Positions 50,901-58,989 of a stretch of 64,000 nucleotides of DNA are shown piece by piece. Made by a program: the position numbers and the translations under genes. Source of the stretch: an uncultured Draconibacterium sp. (GTDB lineage: Bacteria; Bacteroidota; Bacteroidia; Bacteroidales; Prolixibacteraceae). The notes beneath the pieces were generated by a model. The model was not told where the DNA came from, made no database searches, and saw nothing but the letters and a program-made list of their open reading frames with translations. The stretch spans positions 1,240,001 to 1,304,000 of the forward strand of contig NZ_OY782038.1 in the NCBI RefSeq assembly GCF_963677575.1. Direction: 5' to 3'. Within the stretch, counting starts at the first letter, position 1. Each line of letters opens with the position of its first letter.

Positions 50901-51509
50901 AGCGGCGAAGATGTAAACGTATTGGTAATGGATACCGAGGTTTACTCAAACACCGGTGGTCAGTCGAGTAAAGCTACTCCGGTTGGAGCAGTTGCTAAAT
51001 TTGCAGCATCGGGTAAAAAGGTTCGTAAAAAAGACCTTGGTGCCATGATGATGAGCTACGGTTACGTATACGTTGCACAAGTTGCAATGGGCGCTAACCA
51101 ATCTCAATATTTCAAAGCACTGAAAGAAGCAGAAGCTTATCCAGGTCCTTCTATCATAATTGCGTACGCTCCTTGTATCAACCACGGATTGCGCGCCAGT
51201 ATGGGACGCACCCAAGAAGAGGAGAAAAAAGCTGTTGCTTCAGGATACTGGCACTTGTTCCGCTACAATCCACTGTTGGAAGACGAGGGTAAAAACCCAT
51301 TCCAACTGGATTCTAAAGCACCGGAGTGGAGCCAATTCCAGGACTTCCTGAACGGCGAGGTTCGTTATACTTCACTGAAGAAATCGTTCCCTGCTGAAGC
51401 AGATGAATTGTTTGCAGCTGCTGAAGAAAACGCAAAATGGCGTTACGCTTCATATCAACGTATGGCAGCTATGGATTATTCAAAACCTGAAGAAGAAGGT
51501 GAAGAATAG
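47943..51509 (+). CDS. nifJ: Pyruvate:ferredoxin (flavodoxin) oxidoreductase
   Basis: An 1188-residue single-chain PFOR. The N-terminal pyruvate domain has the PITPSSTMAEYVDEWA segment. Two [4Fe-4S] ferredoxin motifs start at Cys693 (CIQCNQCAYVCPH) and Cys750 (CTGCGNCADVCPS); the third cluster/TPP domain begins with CAGCGETPY (Cys818) and includes GDGWAYDIGYGGLDHV and MDTEVYSNTGGQSSKATP. It oxidises pyruvate and CoA to acetyl-CoA and CO2, reducing ferredoxin, the electron source for the nearby Rnf complex. Full length. A strong terminator follows. Confidence 0.97.
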   Translation: MAKQKKMVTCDGNYAAAYMSYMFSEVACIYPITPSSTMAEYVDEWAAFGKKNMFGRPVRLAEMQSEAGAAGAVHGALQSGALTSTYTASQGLLLMIPNMYKIAGELLPTVFHVSARALAGHALSIFGDHSDVYAARQTGFAMLASGSVQEEMDLAGVAHLATLKSRVPFLAFFDGFRTSHEIQKIEAIDQDDIVPLVDQEALQEFHNRALNPENPVTRGTAQNPDIFFQAKESANKFYDAVPDIVADYMDEISKITGRTYRPFTYYGAPDAENVIIAMGSVTETIKETIDYLAAQGKKVGLISVHLFRPFSAKHFVEALPDSVKRIAVLDRAAEPGSTGEPLFLDVQSQFYGKADAPVIVGGRYGLGSKDTTPSQILSVYENLEMKEPKGNFTIGIVDDVTFKSLPLKEEINMTPEGTYQAKFYGLGSDGTVGANKNSIKIIGDATDKSCQGYFQYDSKKSGGFTCSHLRFGDKPIRSTYLVTTPDFVACHVPAYVNMYDVLKGLKKGGSFLLNSINDAEETKKQLPDAMKKYLAENEINFYIINGTKLGEEIGLGTRTNTIMQSAFFKITGVIPYEMAVEQMKTAIVKSYGKKGEHIVNMNYAAVDAGGKNVVKVDVPTEWKDIVVAEEAAVDADRPEYITKVVDVINAQKGDDLPVSTFAGSEDGQFPLGTAAYEKRGIAVNVPEWQSENCIQCNQCAYVCPHAAIRPFLMTEEEVEAAPAGTETKTATPSKMFGGLNFRIQVSPLDCTGCGNCADVCPSKVKSLVMKPLASQQDQVERWDYMDKKVTVKETVVDKTKSVKNSQFAQPLFEFSGACAGCGETPYIKLITQLYGERMMVANATGCSSIYGGSAPSTPYCKHKESGHGPAWANSLFEDNAEYGFGFAEGVSAQRDRIAEIMTTALSNGASDAEKEVFGEWLEKKDIAAGSVVATNKVLDVIKDSDSQYAKDILSLKQYLVKKSIWVFGGDGWAYDIGYGGLDHVMASGEDVNVLVMDTEVYSNTGGQSSKATPVGAVAKFAASGKKVRKKDLGAMMMSYGYVYVAQVAMGANQSQYFKALKEAEAYPGPSIIIAYAPCINHGLRASMGRTQEEEKKAVASGYWHLFRYNPLLEDEGKNPFQLDSKAPEWSQFQDFLNGEVRYTSLKKSFPAEADELFAAAEENAKWRYASYQRMAAMDYSKPEEEGEE

Positions 51510-51529
51510 AAATTATTCAAGCTATATAG

Positions 51530-51561
51530 AAAAGCCGCTTCAAAACGAAGCGGCTTTTTTT
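51530..51561 (+). terminator. nifJ terminator
   Basis: AAAGCCGCTTC (51531-51541) pairs with GAAGCGGCTTT (51547-51557), 5-nt loop AAAAC, followed by further T. A nearly identical hairpin occurs at 52381-52408, so the REP/RAYT block is bracketed by two copies. Confidence 0.9.
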
Positions 51562-51590
51562 GTGGCTCTCTTTGCGCCAACGGTGCAATG

Positions 51591-51651
51591 TCTTTTAGCA
51601 TAGTCCGTAGGGCTATGAAAAATGGCGATAGCCATAAAGCGCCAAAGGTGC
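51591..51651. repeat. REP cluster, left of the RAYT gene
   Basis: Contains TAGCATAGTCCGTAGGGCTATG (partial hairpin CATAG/CTATG), ATGGC-GATA-GCCAT, and the palindrome GCGCCAAAGGTGC (51639-51651). The 27-nt block 51591-51617 is repeated exactly at 52296-52322, and the 13-mer palindrome is repeated inverted at 52160-52172. Confidence 0.75.
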
Positions 51652-51664
51652 GCAGTAGACCAAA

Positions 51665-52117
51665 TCAGTCCCAAACAAATCGCTCATCATAATCAACTGC
51701 ATACTCATTCAAAAATTGTCGGTATTCCTCTTTAAATGCTCTTGCTTTGTGATGCATTTCCTGATTCCGAATATAATCCCGTACAATTTCAAGCTGTTTT
51801 GGATTTACAGAAAAGGCACCATAGCCATGTTGCCAATAAAAATCAGCAAACTCAGTTCCCTTCCCTTTTATCCACTTCGAAGAATGTGTTTTCAACTTCT
51901 CAACAAGGGACATCAGGGCCATTTTGCGAGATAAATTAAACAATAGATGAATATGGTCGTTTACTCCTCCAACAATTATTGGCTGCGACTCAAGCTCTTT
52001 ACAAACACCTCCCAAATAATCGAATAATTCAGTCTTTATTGAATCTGTTATTAGTGGCTCTCTATTCTTGGTACTAAAGGTTAAATGAATGTAGTTTTTG
52101 ACTAATGATTGTGGCAT
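51665..52117 (-). CDS. REP-associated tyrosine transposase (RAYT, Y1 family)
   Basis: A 150-residue HUH/Y1 protein of the IS200/IS605 TnpA-like group: start MPQSLVKNYIHLTFSTKNRE, metal-binding His pair in NDHIHLLF (His55, His57) and the nucleophile Tyr115 in VRDYIRNQEMHH. It lacks a TnpB partner and terminal IS ends; instead it is surrounded by REP palindromes, as are RAYTs that spread REP sequences. An in-frame ATG 27 codons upstream (52198) is unlikely because the extension includes REP sequence. All catalytic residues are present. Confidence 0.93.
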   Translation of the reverse strand: MPQSLVKNYIHLTFSTKNREPLITDSIKTELFDYLGGVCKELESQPIIVGGVNDHIHLLFNLSRKMALMSLVEKLKTHSSKWIKGKGTEFADFYWQHGYGAFSVNPKQLEIVRDYIRNQEMHHKARAFKEEYRQFLNEYAVDYDERFVWD

Positions 52118-52408
52118 AACATTTATTTTCTTTCTAAAATACAAAATATACACCACTTCGCACCTTTGGCGCTTATTTATACGTTTACCGTTAGCCATGC
52201 CCGTTGGACATGGCTATATGACAGCGCTCCTTTGGAGCTTGATAATTGCGATTGGTCCCGAGTTAGAACAAATTAATTGCACCAAAGGTGCAAGATCTTT
52301 TAGCATAGTCCGTAGGGCTATGTGTATTAGCACCAAAGGTGCGTCGTCAAGAAGAACAAACAGAATTATTCGCACCATAAAAAAGCCGCTTCAAATGAAG
52401 CGGCTTTT
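52118..52408. repeat. REP cluster and second terminator, right of the RAYT gene
   Basis: Contains GCACCTTTGGCGC (52160-52172, inverted copy of the left palindrome), AGCCATG/CATGGCT around 52192-52215, GCACCAAAGGTGC twice (52279-52291, 52330-52342), the exact 27-nt repeat 52296-52322, and a terminator hairpin AAAGCCGCTTC/GAAGCGGCTTT (52381-52408) that copies the nifJ terminator. No other gene in the 52118-52513 gap. Confidence 0.8.
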
Positions 52409-52513
52409 AAAACCTAACACAATATCAGGTATTTTAAACTAATAAATTGTTTTTATGAAAGCTCGTATCTTTTTCGCAATGAGATGATCGGATTATTTGC
52501 CATTGCGAAGGAA

Positions 52514-55500
52514 CTATTTCAAAGTTACATCCAAATAAACTGAATGACGACCGTATGTTTCGTAGAACGGTTTGTAAACCACTCCATCAATTTCGAACTC
52601 CAGCTTCTCAGGATCGCCTGAAATCGATTTGCTGATGTCTTCAGCATCCAACGTTACTTTACGCCATTCTTTGCGTGGTCCGTCTTCCTGAGCGGCCAGT
52701 AACACCGGTCCGTAAAATAAACTGGCAACATTCTGCTGATCCATTACCGGCTCTAAATAAAAGTGGAATGGCATACTTAACTCAACTTTATCACCATCTT
52801 TCCATTTACGACTGATCGTAAGGTAACTTCCCGGCTCTGCTTTCATAGTTTCTTTCTCACCGTTTATAGTAACAAAGAATCCTTCAGTAGCCCAATGTGG
52901 CACACGTACATTCAAATCGAATTTGCCGCTACCGCCAATGGTTAATGTTGTATGGTCTTCTTTCGGATAAGCTGTTGTTTGCGTTACGGTGATGTCCTTG
53001 TCTGTCCATTTCAGGATTGAAGGCACATAAAGGTTCACATACAAAGCTTCGTTATCTGCACTTCTGAAATAAATAGAGTTCTGAAGTTTTGTGTTGCTTT
53101 CGAGCGCTGTACCATTACAACAGGTAAAACCGTCCATATGTGCGTTGCTGAACTGCTTGACAGAACCCGCACGCAAAGGTACGTGATAGGTGTTTGCAGG
53201 GCTGTCTTCTGCAACCGATGCCAGAATATGATTGTAAAGCCCACGCTCGTAATAATCCATCAGCTCGGCTTGCTGATTATACAAGAAAAGGTTGCGGCTT
53301 AATTTCAACATATTATAAGTTGCACAGGTTTCATTCTGTCCGCCTACCGCAAAACCGTTCTCATAAAGCGTTGCAGGCTCACCGGTAAAACACTCGGCAT
53401 TGGCAGGGTTACGGGCTCCTGCAACACCACCAATACTGTACATGTAATCTCCGGTGGCTTTATTCCAGAAGTTATCGGCAATATCAAAATATTCCGACTC
53501 CTTCGAATCACGATAAATTTCCAGTGCTCCCATAATCTGCGGAATGTGCTGGTTAGCATGTAAACCACGGAACAGATCTACGTTTTTCGCCAAACCGTGC
53601 GAATGTTCGGCATCGCCAAAAAATACACGGATGTTATCGAATAACTTAGCTGTTTCCAGGTAACTCTTATCGTTAGTCAGACGGCTTAATCTTGCCAGCG
53701 CTTCATTCATTCCACCAAATTCGCCGGCAATGTAGGTATTCCAGATGTCAATAAGCGTTTCGGTTGGTACTACACTTAAACGTGCATGTACCCAGTCGCC
53801 CATTCCTTTTACAATGTCAAGCGCTTTTTCGTTGCCACTCACCTCGTAGATATCCATTAAACCGGCCAATATCTTGTGCAAAGTATAGTAAGGCGCCCAA
53901 ACTTTGTCGTTATCGGTTCCGTATTTTGCGCCGTGTTCCAGCATTATAAACTGATCCGGTGGATAAGCACTGATAAATCCTTTACCCCAGTTCTGGTAAT
54001 CGGTACGAATTCCGTCTTCGCTTAAATCTGAATCAAAACCATCTTTTCCCGGTCCCGGAGGAACGGCCAAAGGATCGGCTACCGACTCACCCCCCGGAGT
54101 TTTTGGTGTTCCCGACAGTTGAGACAACTTGTATAGTATATTTACCATATACTCCATTTTCTCAGCAAACTTAGCCTGGATAGCAGGATCGTAAGTTGCA
54201 CTTGAATAAGCCTGTGCTAAAGCACTCAGATAATGGCCTGTGGCATGACCGCGAAGTTTTGTTTCCTGGCTGTCCCAAACGCCCAGAGGCTCAGCTCCTG
54301 CAGGTTGTTCCTGCCCAAAAGCATTACGGAACATGTAAAGGAAATTATCAGGATTGGTTTCCAACAAACCATCAACGAATTTATCGCGGTTCTCTACAAA
54401 CTTTGTTTCGTGGTGATGAAGATCTTCGGTTAACTGTACCTCATCCAAATTAAAAGCCTCCAGCGTGCGGTGAGGAGCATCATGGTCGTGATTATGCTCA
54501 ACCACTGTAACAATTGCTTTTGGATGAATATCGGTTCCGGCAACTCGTCCGGTTACCGTGTATTTTCCGGCACTTTGGACTTCACTGTTATCTTCAGGAG
54601 CAGGCCAAAGTACACGTACCTCTGGTCCTTCGAAATTGTTGCTATAAACGCCTTTCACAAAACGTGGCAAACGAGGAAGAAAACCCACTTCGGTTTCCAC
54701 TTCAATAGTTGAGACGTTGGTTAAATACTCGTTATACAACTGAGGTATCGATTCAGGAAACTCCTGAAGTTCTGCTTCTTGTCGGTTTCTCATCATTTCT
54801 TCGACTTCCTCTTTGTGCAAGGCGCTAAAGTTGATCCACCCAATTTGTCTTCTGTTTAAAGGAATTCGGTAGATACGGAAATCGTGTAGTTTAGCATCTA
54901 AAGAGGCACCGCCTGAAGTTAGCGATTTTCCGATTACAAACTGATCGTCATTGCCTTTCCGGCTATCGAACAGTTGTTTTAGTTCCACCTCAACATCGTT
55001 AACCTCGCTAACCTGTTCGCCATTAAGGTAGGTGGTAAAGGTTTTTGTTGGAACATCAACAACAACTACTATATGATTCCATTTATTTAATTCTACAGCT
55101 TCTGAACTGGCGGTGTATTTATTGGTGCCAGTAAGCACTTTCGATACGTAACCATCTGTTCCTGCAGGGGCTGCATAAAAAGTCGATTTTCCGTCTTTGC
55201 CAAAATCGAAAAGTGGCGCACCACCTTCGGCCGAACGCAAATTAACCCAGGCCGAAATACTCAGCGACTCTTCGCCTGCCAGCAACTCGCCGGGGATGGT
55301 TATATACGTTTTTCCGTCGCCGGATAATGAGATTACCTTGTCGAATACTTCGTCGTCAACAAATTCGTAACCGGAACCCTGAATGTTTCCATGCAAGTTA
55401 TTCCGCGACCAGTCTTTTGCATTTTCTTCCAGCGTGTAACGGGCAATTAATCCTGTTTCGCCAATTCCATCTAAAATCTGATCACCGCTTTGTGCAAATA

Positions 55501-55564
55501 CGCTGCTTGTGCTCCAGGCACAAACACCAAGTATTATTCCAACGATTGGCTTAAATAGTTTCAT
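52514..55564 (-). CDS. GH127-type beta-L-arabinofuranosidase-like protein with LamG domain
   Basis: A 1016-residue exported protein: signal peptide ending ...SVFAQ, a LamG/concanavalin-like domain (about 30-245, with WNHIVVVVDVPTKTFTTYLNGEQV), a linker and a GH127/DUF1680 catalytic (alpha/alpha)6 domain. The zinc/nucleophile Cys pair is in DGFTCCNGTALESNTK, matching Cys417/418 of the Bifidobacterium enzyme. The likely substrate is arabinose-containing plant or algal glycan, but GH127/GH146-type members vary. No SusCD pair is nearby. Confidence 0.88.
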   Translation of the reverse strand: MKLFKPIVGIILGVCAWSTSSVFAQSGDQILDGIGETGLIARYTLEENAKDWSRNNLHGNIQGSGYEFVDDEVFDKVISLSGDGKTYITIPGELLAGEESLSISAWVNLRSAEGGAPLFDFGKDGKSTFYAAPAGTDGYVSKVLTGTNKYTASSEAVELNKWNHIVVVVDVPTKTFTTYLNGEQVSEVNDVEVELKQLFDSRKGNDDQFVIGKSLTSGGASLDAKLHDFRIYRIPLNRRQIGWINFSALHKEEVEEMMRNRQEAELQEFPESIPQLYNEYLTNVSTIEVETEVGFLPRLPRFVKGVYSNNFEGPEVRVLWPAPEDNSEVQSAGKYTVTGRVAGTDIHPKAIVTVVEHNHDHDAPHRTLEAFNLDEVQLTEDLHHHETKFVENRDKFVDGLLETNPDNFLYMFRNAFGQEQPAGAEPLGVWDSQETKLRGHATGHYLSALAQAYSSATYDPAIQAKFAEKMEYMVNILYKLSQLSGTPKTPGGESVADPLAVPPGPGKDGFDSDLSEDGIRTDYQNWGKGFISAYPPDQFIMLEHGAKYGTDNDKVWAPYYTLHKILAGLMDIYEVSGNEKALDIVKGMGDWVHARLSVVPTETLIDIWNTYIAGEFGGMNEALARLSRLTNDKSYLETAKLFDNIRVFFGDAEHSHGLAKNVDLFRGLHANQHIPQIMGALEIYRDSKESEYFDIADNFWNKATGDYMYSIGGVAGARNPANAECFTGEPATLYENGFAVGGQNETCATYNMLKLSRNLFLYNQQAELMDYYERGLYNHILASVAEDSPANTYHVPLRAGSVKQFSNAHMDGFTCCNGTALESNTKLQNSIYFRSADNEALYVNLYVPSILKWTDKDITVTQTTAYPKEDHTTLTIGGSGKFDLNVRVPHWATEGFFVTINGEKETMKAEPGSYLTISRKWKDGDKVELSMPFHFYLEPVMDQQNVASLFYGPVLLAAQEDGPRKEWRKVTLDAEDISKSISGDPEKLEFEIDGVVYKPFYETYGRHSVYLDVTLK

Positions 55565-55908
55565 ATTTCTTATTTTAAGTTTTTAATGAGGTTCGACTAT
55601 TCGTCAACTTCCGAATTCAAAATTAGATAACATCTTGCCAATGGACGATATAATGGGCTTATCAATACTTGACTATATGTTCAAAATATTATAACGAATA
55701 TTCCATGCTTATCTGCAAGCCGCGAAAATGCTGGTATTTCAGATTTTTAGGTACAGTTGAAAATGCTATATGGAATACGGTTTTACAGGTCGGTTGTTCT
55801 AAAAACGATAGTTTAGTTTTGGATTCTATTCCGGGTTTCGCGTTTATACTAAACGTTGGTATAAGATGCGCAACATAGTTACAAGTAATTGAAAGATGGT
55901 ACAGATTA
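55565..55908. other. Intergenic region, no gene recognised
   Basis: About 340 bp upstream of the GH127-type gene. On the minus strand TAATTTTG (55618-55625) could be its -7 box, 54 bp before the ATG; no -33 TTG at the normal distance is clear. Short open frames on the plus strand show no family resemblance. Confidence 0.4.
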
Positions 55909-56139
55909 TTATTTTCCGGGGGCTTTCTTTTTCTTCGAATTATTAATCAATCTGAAGGTAATAAACACAGGTATTAGTGTTAACAACCCCAGGGTGTTTT
56001 TAATAATACTGAAAATTACAATCCCGATCATAAAACCTATTAGCACCGCATTCATTATCGATGCAGATTTTGCTTTTTTTGCTTCCTGTAACTGTTCCAT
56101 ATCGTTTACTTCTGATTGATTTTCTTGCTTTATCTTCAC
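55909..56139 (-). CDS. Small membrane protein, unknown
   Basis: A 76-residue protein with an acidic/Gln-rich N terminus, two adjacent hydrophobic helices (about 28-46 and 48-66: NAVLIGFMIGIVIFSIIK, LGLLTLIPVFITFRLI) and a Lys-rich C-terminal tail (NNSKKKKAPGK). The Met at residue 14 (MEQLQEAKK) could also be the start. Short, Lys-tailed two-helix proteins of this kind are frequent in Bacteroidota; function unknown. Confidence 0.6.
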   Translation of the reverse strand: MKIKQENQSEVNDMEQLQEAKKAKSASIMNAVLIGFMIGIVIFSIIKNTLGLLTLIPVFITFRLINNSKKKKAPGK

Positions 56140-56290
56140 TATTTTTGTGGTTTATACTTTTATAATTGTAATGATGTAATGCAAAATACGAAGCTATTCT
56201 TTAAGTTACAACACTCATAACCTGTTTAAAACCGCATGAACTTTCCAATATGTTGTGTTTGGTACCTCATTTATTCTTAATTAACATGAT

Positions 56291-56890
56291 TTAGCAATGT
56301 GCAGAATAATGCTCCGGATTTACCAACTCACGGTATTTTGCAACTATATTTTTAAAGTCATCCCAAACAGGACGTTTTAAATTCTGATTTCGTAACAAGG
56401 CCGAAGGATGATAGGTAGGCATTACTAACCTGTTTTGCCAATCTATCCATTGCCCTCTTATTTGAGTAATTCTGGCATTGGGATCTATTAACCCTTTTAA
56501 TGCTGTTGCTCCCAGGAGAATGATAATTTTTGGATCGATTAGATCTATCTGGCGATATAAATACGGAATACAGGCTGTTTTTTCATTATTATTTGGTTCC
56601 CGGTTATTTGGCGGACGACATTTTACAATATTGCTGATAAAAATATGATCATCCCTGTTAAAACCACTTGCGGCTAATATTTTATCCAAAAGCTCACCTG
56701 ATTTTCCCTGAAAAACTATTCCGCTTTTATCTTCATAAAATCCGGGAGCTTCAGCAATCAGCATTATTTCTGCATTTGGATTTCCATTACCAAAAACAAC
56801 ATTATTTCGTGTTTTAACTAATGGACATTTTGAACAGATTAATATTTCTTGTTTCAATTCTTCCAAATTGCACATATGATCTTTTTTCAT
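56291..56890 (-). CDS. Uracil-DNA glycosylase, family 4 (Fe-S)
   Basis: A 199-residue family-4 (UDGa) glycosylase. The [4Fe-4S] cysteines are Cys19, Cys22, Cys91 and Cys107, the exact C-x2-C...C-x15-C pattern. Motif A reads IAEAPGFYEDKSGIVF (family 4 usually GEAPGxxE); the second motif is HPSALLRN. It removes uracil from deaminated DNA. Start MKKDHMCNLEELK; Met6 is an alternative. Stands alone. Confidence 0.94.
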   Translation of the reverse strand: MKKDHMCNLEELKQEILICSKCPLVKTRNNVVFGNGNPNAEIMLIAEAPGFYEDKSGIVFQGKSGELLDKILAASGFNRDDHIFISNIVKCRPPNNREPNNNEKTACIPYLYRQIDLIDPKIIILLGATALKGLIDPNARITQIRGQWIDWQNRLVMPTYHPSALLRNQNLKRPVWDDFKNIVAKYRELVNPEHYSAHC

Positions 56891-57145
56891 TAAAAATAAA
56901 CATTATTTTGTGTTTCAAGAAGTCGTGGTGGAGGAATTACTAACATAAATAATTATTACTTCGAACGGCGCGAAGAAATACAATTCCTGGAATGAATTAA
57001 TTCGTGCGAGTTAGTGAAAAATAACTTTTCAGGATTAATTCTACACAACCATGACGATAGAATTGATTTTCAAAATCTTCAAGTGCCATATCTTGCTATT
57101 TATATAGGATCAATTTCCTTCCAAATTAGGGCTAAAAAGAAAAAA

Positions 57146-57493
57146 TCAAACCTTTCGCTCCAGCACAAAAACGCCACATACGTCTTCGCTGTCGAATGTT
57201 GAGCCTACGATTTGTTTTTCGGTAATGCGGTGCGTTTCAAAAGTGTTGGGCAGGTAACTTATTTCGCGGCCATTTTGAACGGCTTTTACCTCAACACTTT
57301 CCAGCAGCAGTTTTCCATCCGTAATAGTGCCTTTTACTTTTTCAGTAACCTGAATGCTGTAATTGTTTTCCACCGCTTCGGTAAACGAAAACACTCCGCT
57401 TACTTCGTTGCCGGTTTGCGTAAGCTCCACCTCTCCTACCGAGTTTCCGTATTCAAAATCTTCGTTGTATGTCCAGCTACCTGAAATATTCAT
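57146..57493 (-). CDS. Conserved hypothetical protein (lipocalin-like beta protein)
   Basis: A 115-residue, mainly beta-strand protein without signal peptide: MNISGSWTYNEDFEYGNSVGEVELTQTGNEVSGVFSF. The start 'GSWTY' followed by 'LTQTGNEVSG' is the pattern of small lipocalin-like or avidin-like barrels, but no ligand residues are certain. A TAAGTTTG -7-like box lies on the minus strand at 57510-57517. The 56891-57145 gap holds no recognised gene. Confidence 0.65.
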   Translation of the reverse strand: MNISGSWTYNEDFEYGNSVGEVELTQTGNEVSGVFSFTEAVENNYSIQVTEKVKGTITDGKLLLESVEVKAVQNGREISYLPNTFETHRITEKQIVGSTFDSEDVCGVFVLERKV

Positions 57494-57599
57494 TATAATA
57501 ATTTTGCCGCAAACTTAGCAAATTTCCAGTTTCCGGGAATAAAGCACTAAGAACGCCCCCTAACCATCGTTTGTAACAAGGGGCAGTGGAGCTTAATAT

Positions 57600-58241
57600 C
57601 TATTTATGAAACTTATACCCCAGCGAAAACATAAACGAACGGTTGCGCATTGTTACATCCGAGTTGGCTTCGGGCGAAATATTGTTCAGCATAAAATGAC
57701 TGGTAAATTCAAACAAAAAAGAGTTAAACTCAAAACCTCCACCAATCCCCAAACCCAATCCAAGGCGCTGCAGATCGTCGTCTTCATCGGGTCCCCACAC
57801 AATGTCTCTGTCCTCTTCCGACTTTATTTTTCCGCTAAGCCCAACTCCAAAATAAGGGCCAAGCATTCCGTAAACTTTTATGTCGTTCACATTGAAATAC
57901 AATTTCCCAAACACCGGAACATCGAGGTACCACAGGTTGACGTTCGAGTGAGTTCTGTACCAAAACTCATCCACAGTTTCCAATTCAGTTATTTTTATGC
58001 CTTTTGTGGTAATCAACAAAGCTGTTTCAATGCCCGCATTTTCTTTAATTCCCCATTCGAATGTTGGGCCAAAGTGAAACCCCGACCGCATATCCAACTG
58101 TTCGGTCATAATTTCACCTCCTTCTTCAATCAACATATCCGACAAGGTATATCCGGCTTTTATTCTAATGGTTTGGGCAAACACACTGCCAGCCAGAGTA
58201 ACGAACACAAGCACTGCCAACAATTGCACTACTGTTTTCAT
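57600..58241 (-). CDS. Outer membrane beta-barrel protein (PorT/OmpW-like fold)
   Basis: A 213-residue exported protein: signal peptide (ending SVFAQ) and about eight beta strands typical of the 'porin family protein' (outer membrane beta-barrel) group, with GPTFEWGIKENAGIETALLI and LGLGIGGGFEFNSFLFEF strands, and a terminal strand SFMFSLGYKFHK ending in the hydrophobic/aromatic pattern of outer membrane insertion. Substrate unknown. It follows the DUF4382 lipoprotein gene, with a terminator between. Confidence 0.8.
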   Translation of the reverse strand: MKTVVQLLAVLVFVTLAGSVFAQTIRIKAGYTLSDMLIEEGGEIMTEQLDMRSGFHFGPTFEWGIKENAGIETALLITTKGIKITELETVDEFWYRTHSNVNLWYLDVPVFGKLYFNVNDIKVYGMLGPYFGVGLSGKIKSEEDRDIVWGPDEDDDLQRLGLGLGIGGGFEFNSFLFEFTSHFMLNNISPEANSDVTMRNRSFMFSLGYKFHK

Positions 58242-58316
58242 AATTCCTGAACTTTGATCTATAGTTTTCTATACGTGGAACAGGTGATTTATGTTATTCT
58301 GGATGAATCCCACATG

Positions 58317-58343
58317 AAAAAAGGCCGCTTATTCAGCGACCTC
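58317..58343 (-). terminator. Terminator after the DUF4382 lipoprotein gene
   Basis: On the minus strand GGTCGCT pairs with AGCGGCC (one G-T pair), loop of about 5 nt, followed by six T. It lies 29 bp after the stop of the 58372 gene. Confidence 0.65.
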
Positions 58344-58371
58344 TTCTTTCTTTGTATCTATCTTAATAAGT

Positions 58372-58902
58372 TTATTCCTTAATAACTGTCAGAACTGGTT
58401 TTAACGAGTAAGTTCCGTTTCCTTTATCAACAACCGATTTTTCAGCATCAAAATCAAGCATCATACTGAAAGTTTCACCATCTGCAATTGAATCGTGAAC
58501 ATTTACTTTTAGCCCGGATTGTTGTGCCGACGGTGTTTCCATATCCAATGTATCTTCACCAATCACAAGCTGATTGTTATCGCCCAGTATCAAACGTATT
58601 TGCGAAAGGTAACCTGCCGGAATATCGTCATCCGATAGTTGAATACTGTTACCGTCCATTAACTCCAGCAGATCGATCTGTCCCATTGTATCCAGTTCCA
58701 GATCCATCCAGTTACCTTCTGTGGTATCTGCATCGTTAACATTTATGCGCAGGCCCTGCACATCAACAAGAATGGCATTAAAATCAGCCGGAGCATCAGT
58801 TAAATCTACTTTTAAAGTACCGGTCCCAGCATTGTTGTCGTCATCGCTGCAAGCCACAAAAAAAGTAGCTGCAATAATAAAAGCTACAAAAATTTTTTTC
58901 AT
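58372..58902 (-). CDS. DUF4382 lipoprotein
   Basis: A 176-residue lipoprotein: signal MKKIFVAFIIAATFFVAC, lipobox FVAC, then an acidic linker (SDDDNNAG) and one DUF4382 domain (TLKVDLTDAPADFNAILVDVQGLRI), a transthyretin/Ig-like beta fold. Common surface or periplasmic lipoproteins of Bacteroidota, function unknown. A terminator separates it from the beta-barrel gene downstream. Confidence 0.88.
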   Translation of the reverse strand: MKKIFVAFIIAATFFVACSDDDNNAGTGTLKVDLTDAPADFNAILVDVQGLRINVNDADTTEGNWMDLELDTMGQIDLLELMDGNSIQLSDDDIPAGYLSQIRLILGDNNQLVIGEDTLDMETPSAQQSGLKVNVHDSIADGETFSMMLDFDAEKSVVDKGNGTYSLKPVLTVIKE

Positions 58903-58989
58903 GATGGTTTTGTGTTTATAAAAAAAATATAACGCAAATTATCGAAAAATGTTGAGAATAGTACTATCTCGACTACCAAAATGATAAAA

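Noticed and set aside
51665..52198. RAYT starting at 52198
   Set aside because: The added 27 residues read through REP palindromes, and homologous Y1 proteins start at the MPQSLVKNY-like segment.
52186..52200. TTTACCGTTAGCC resembling the right end of attC-like site 1
   Set aside because: It lies inside REP sequence, and I found no matching long arms or paired cassette start; taken as coincidence.
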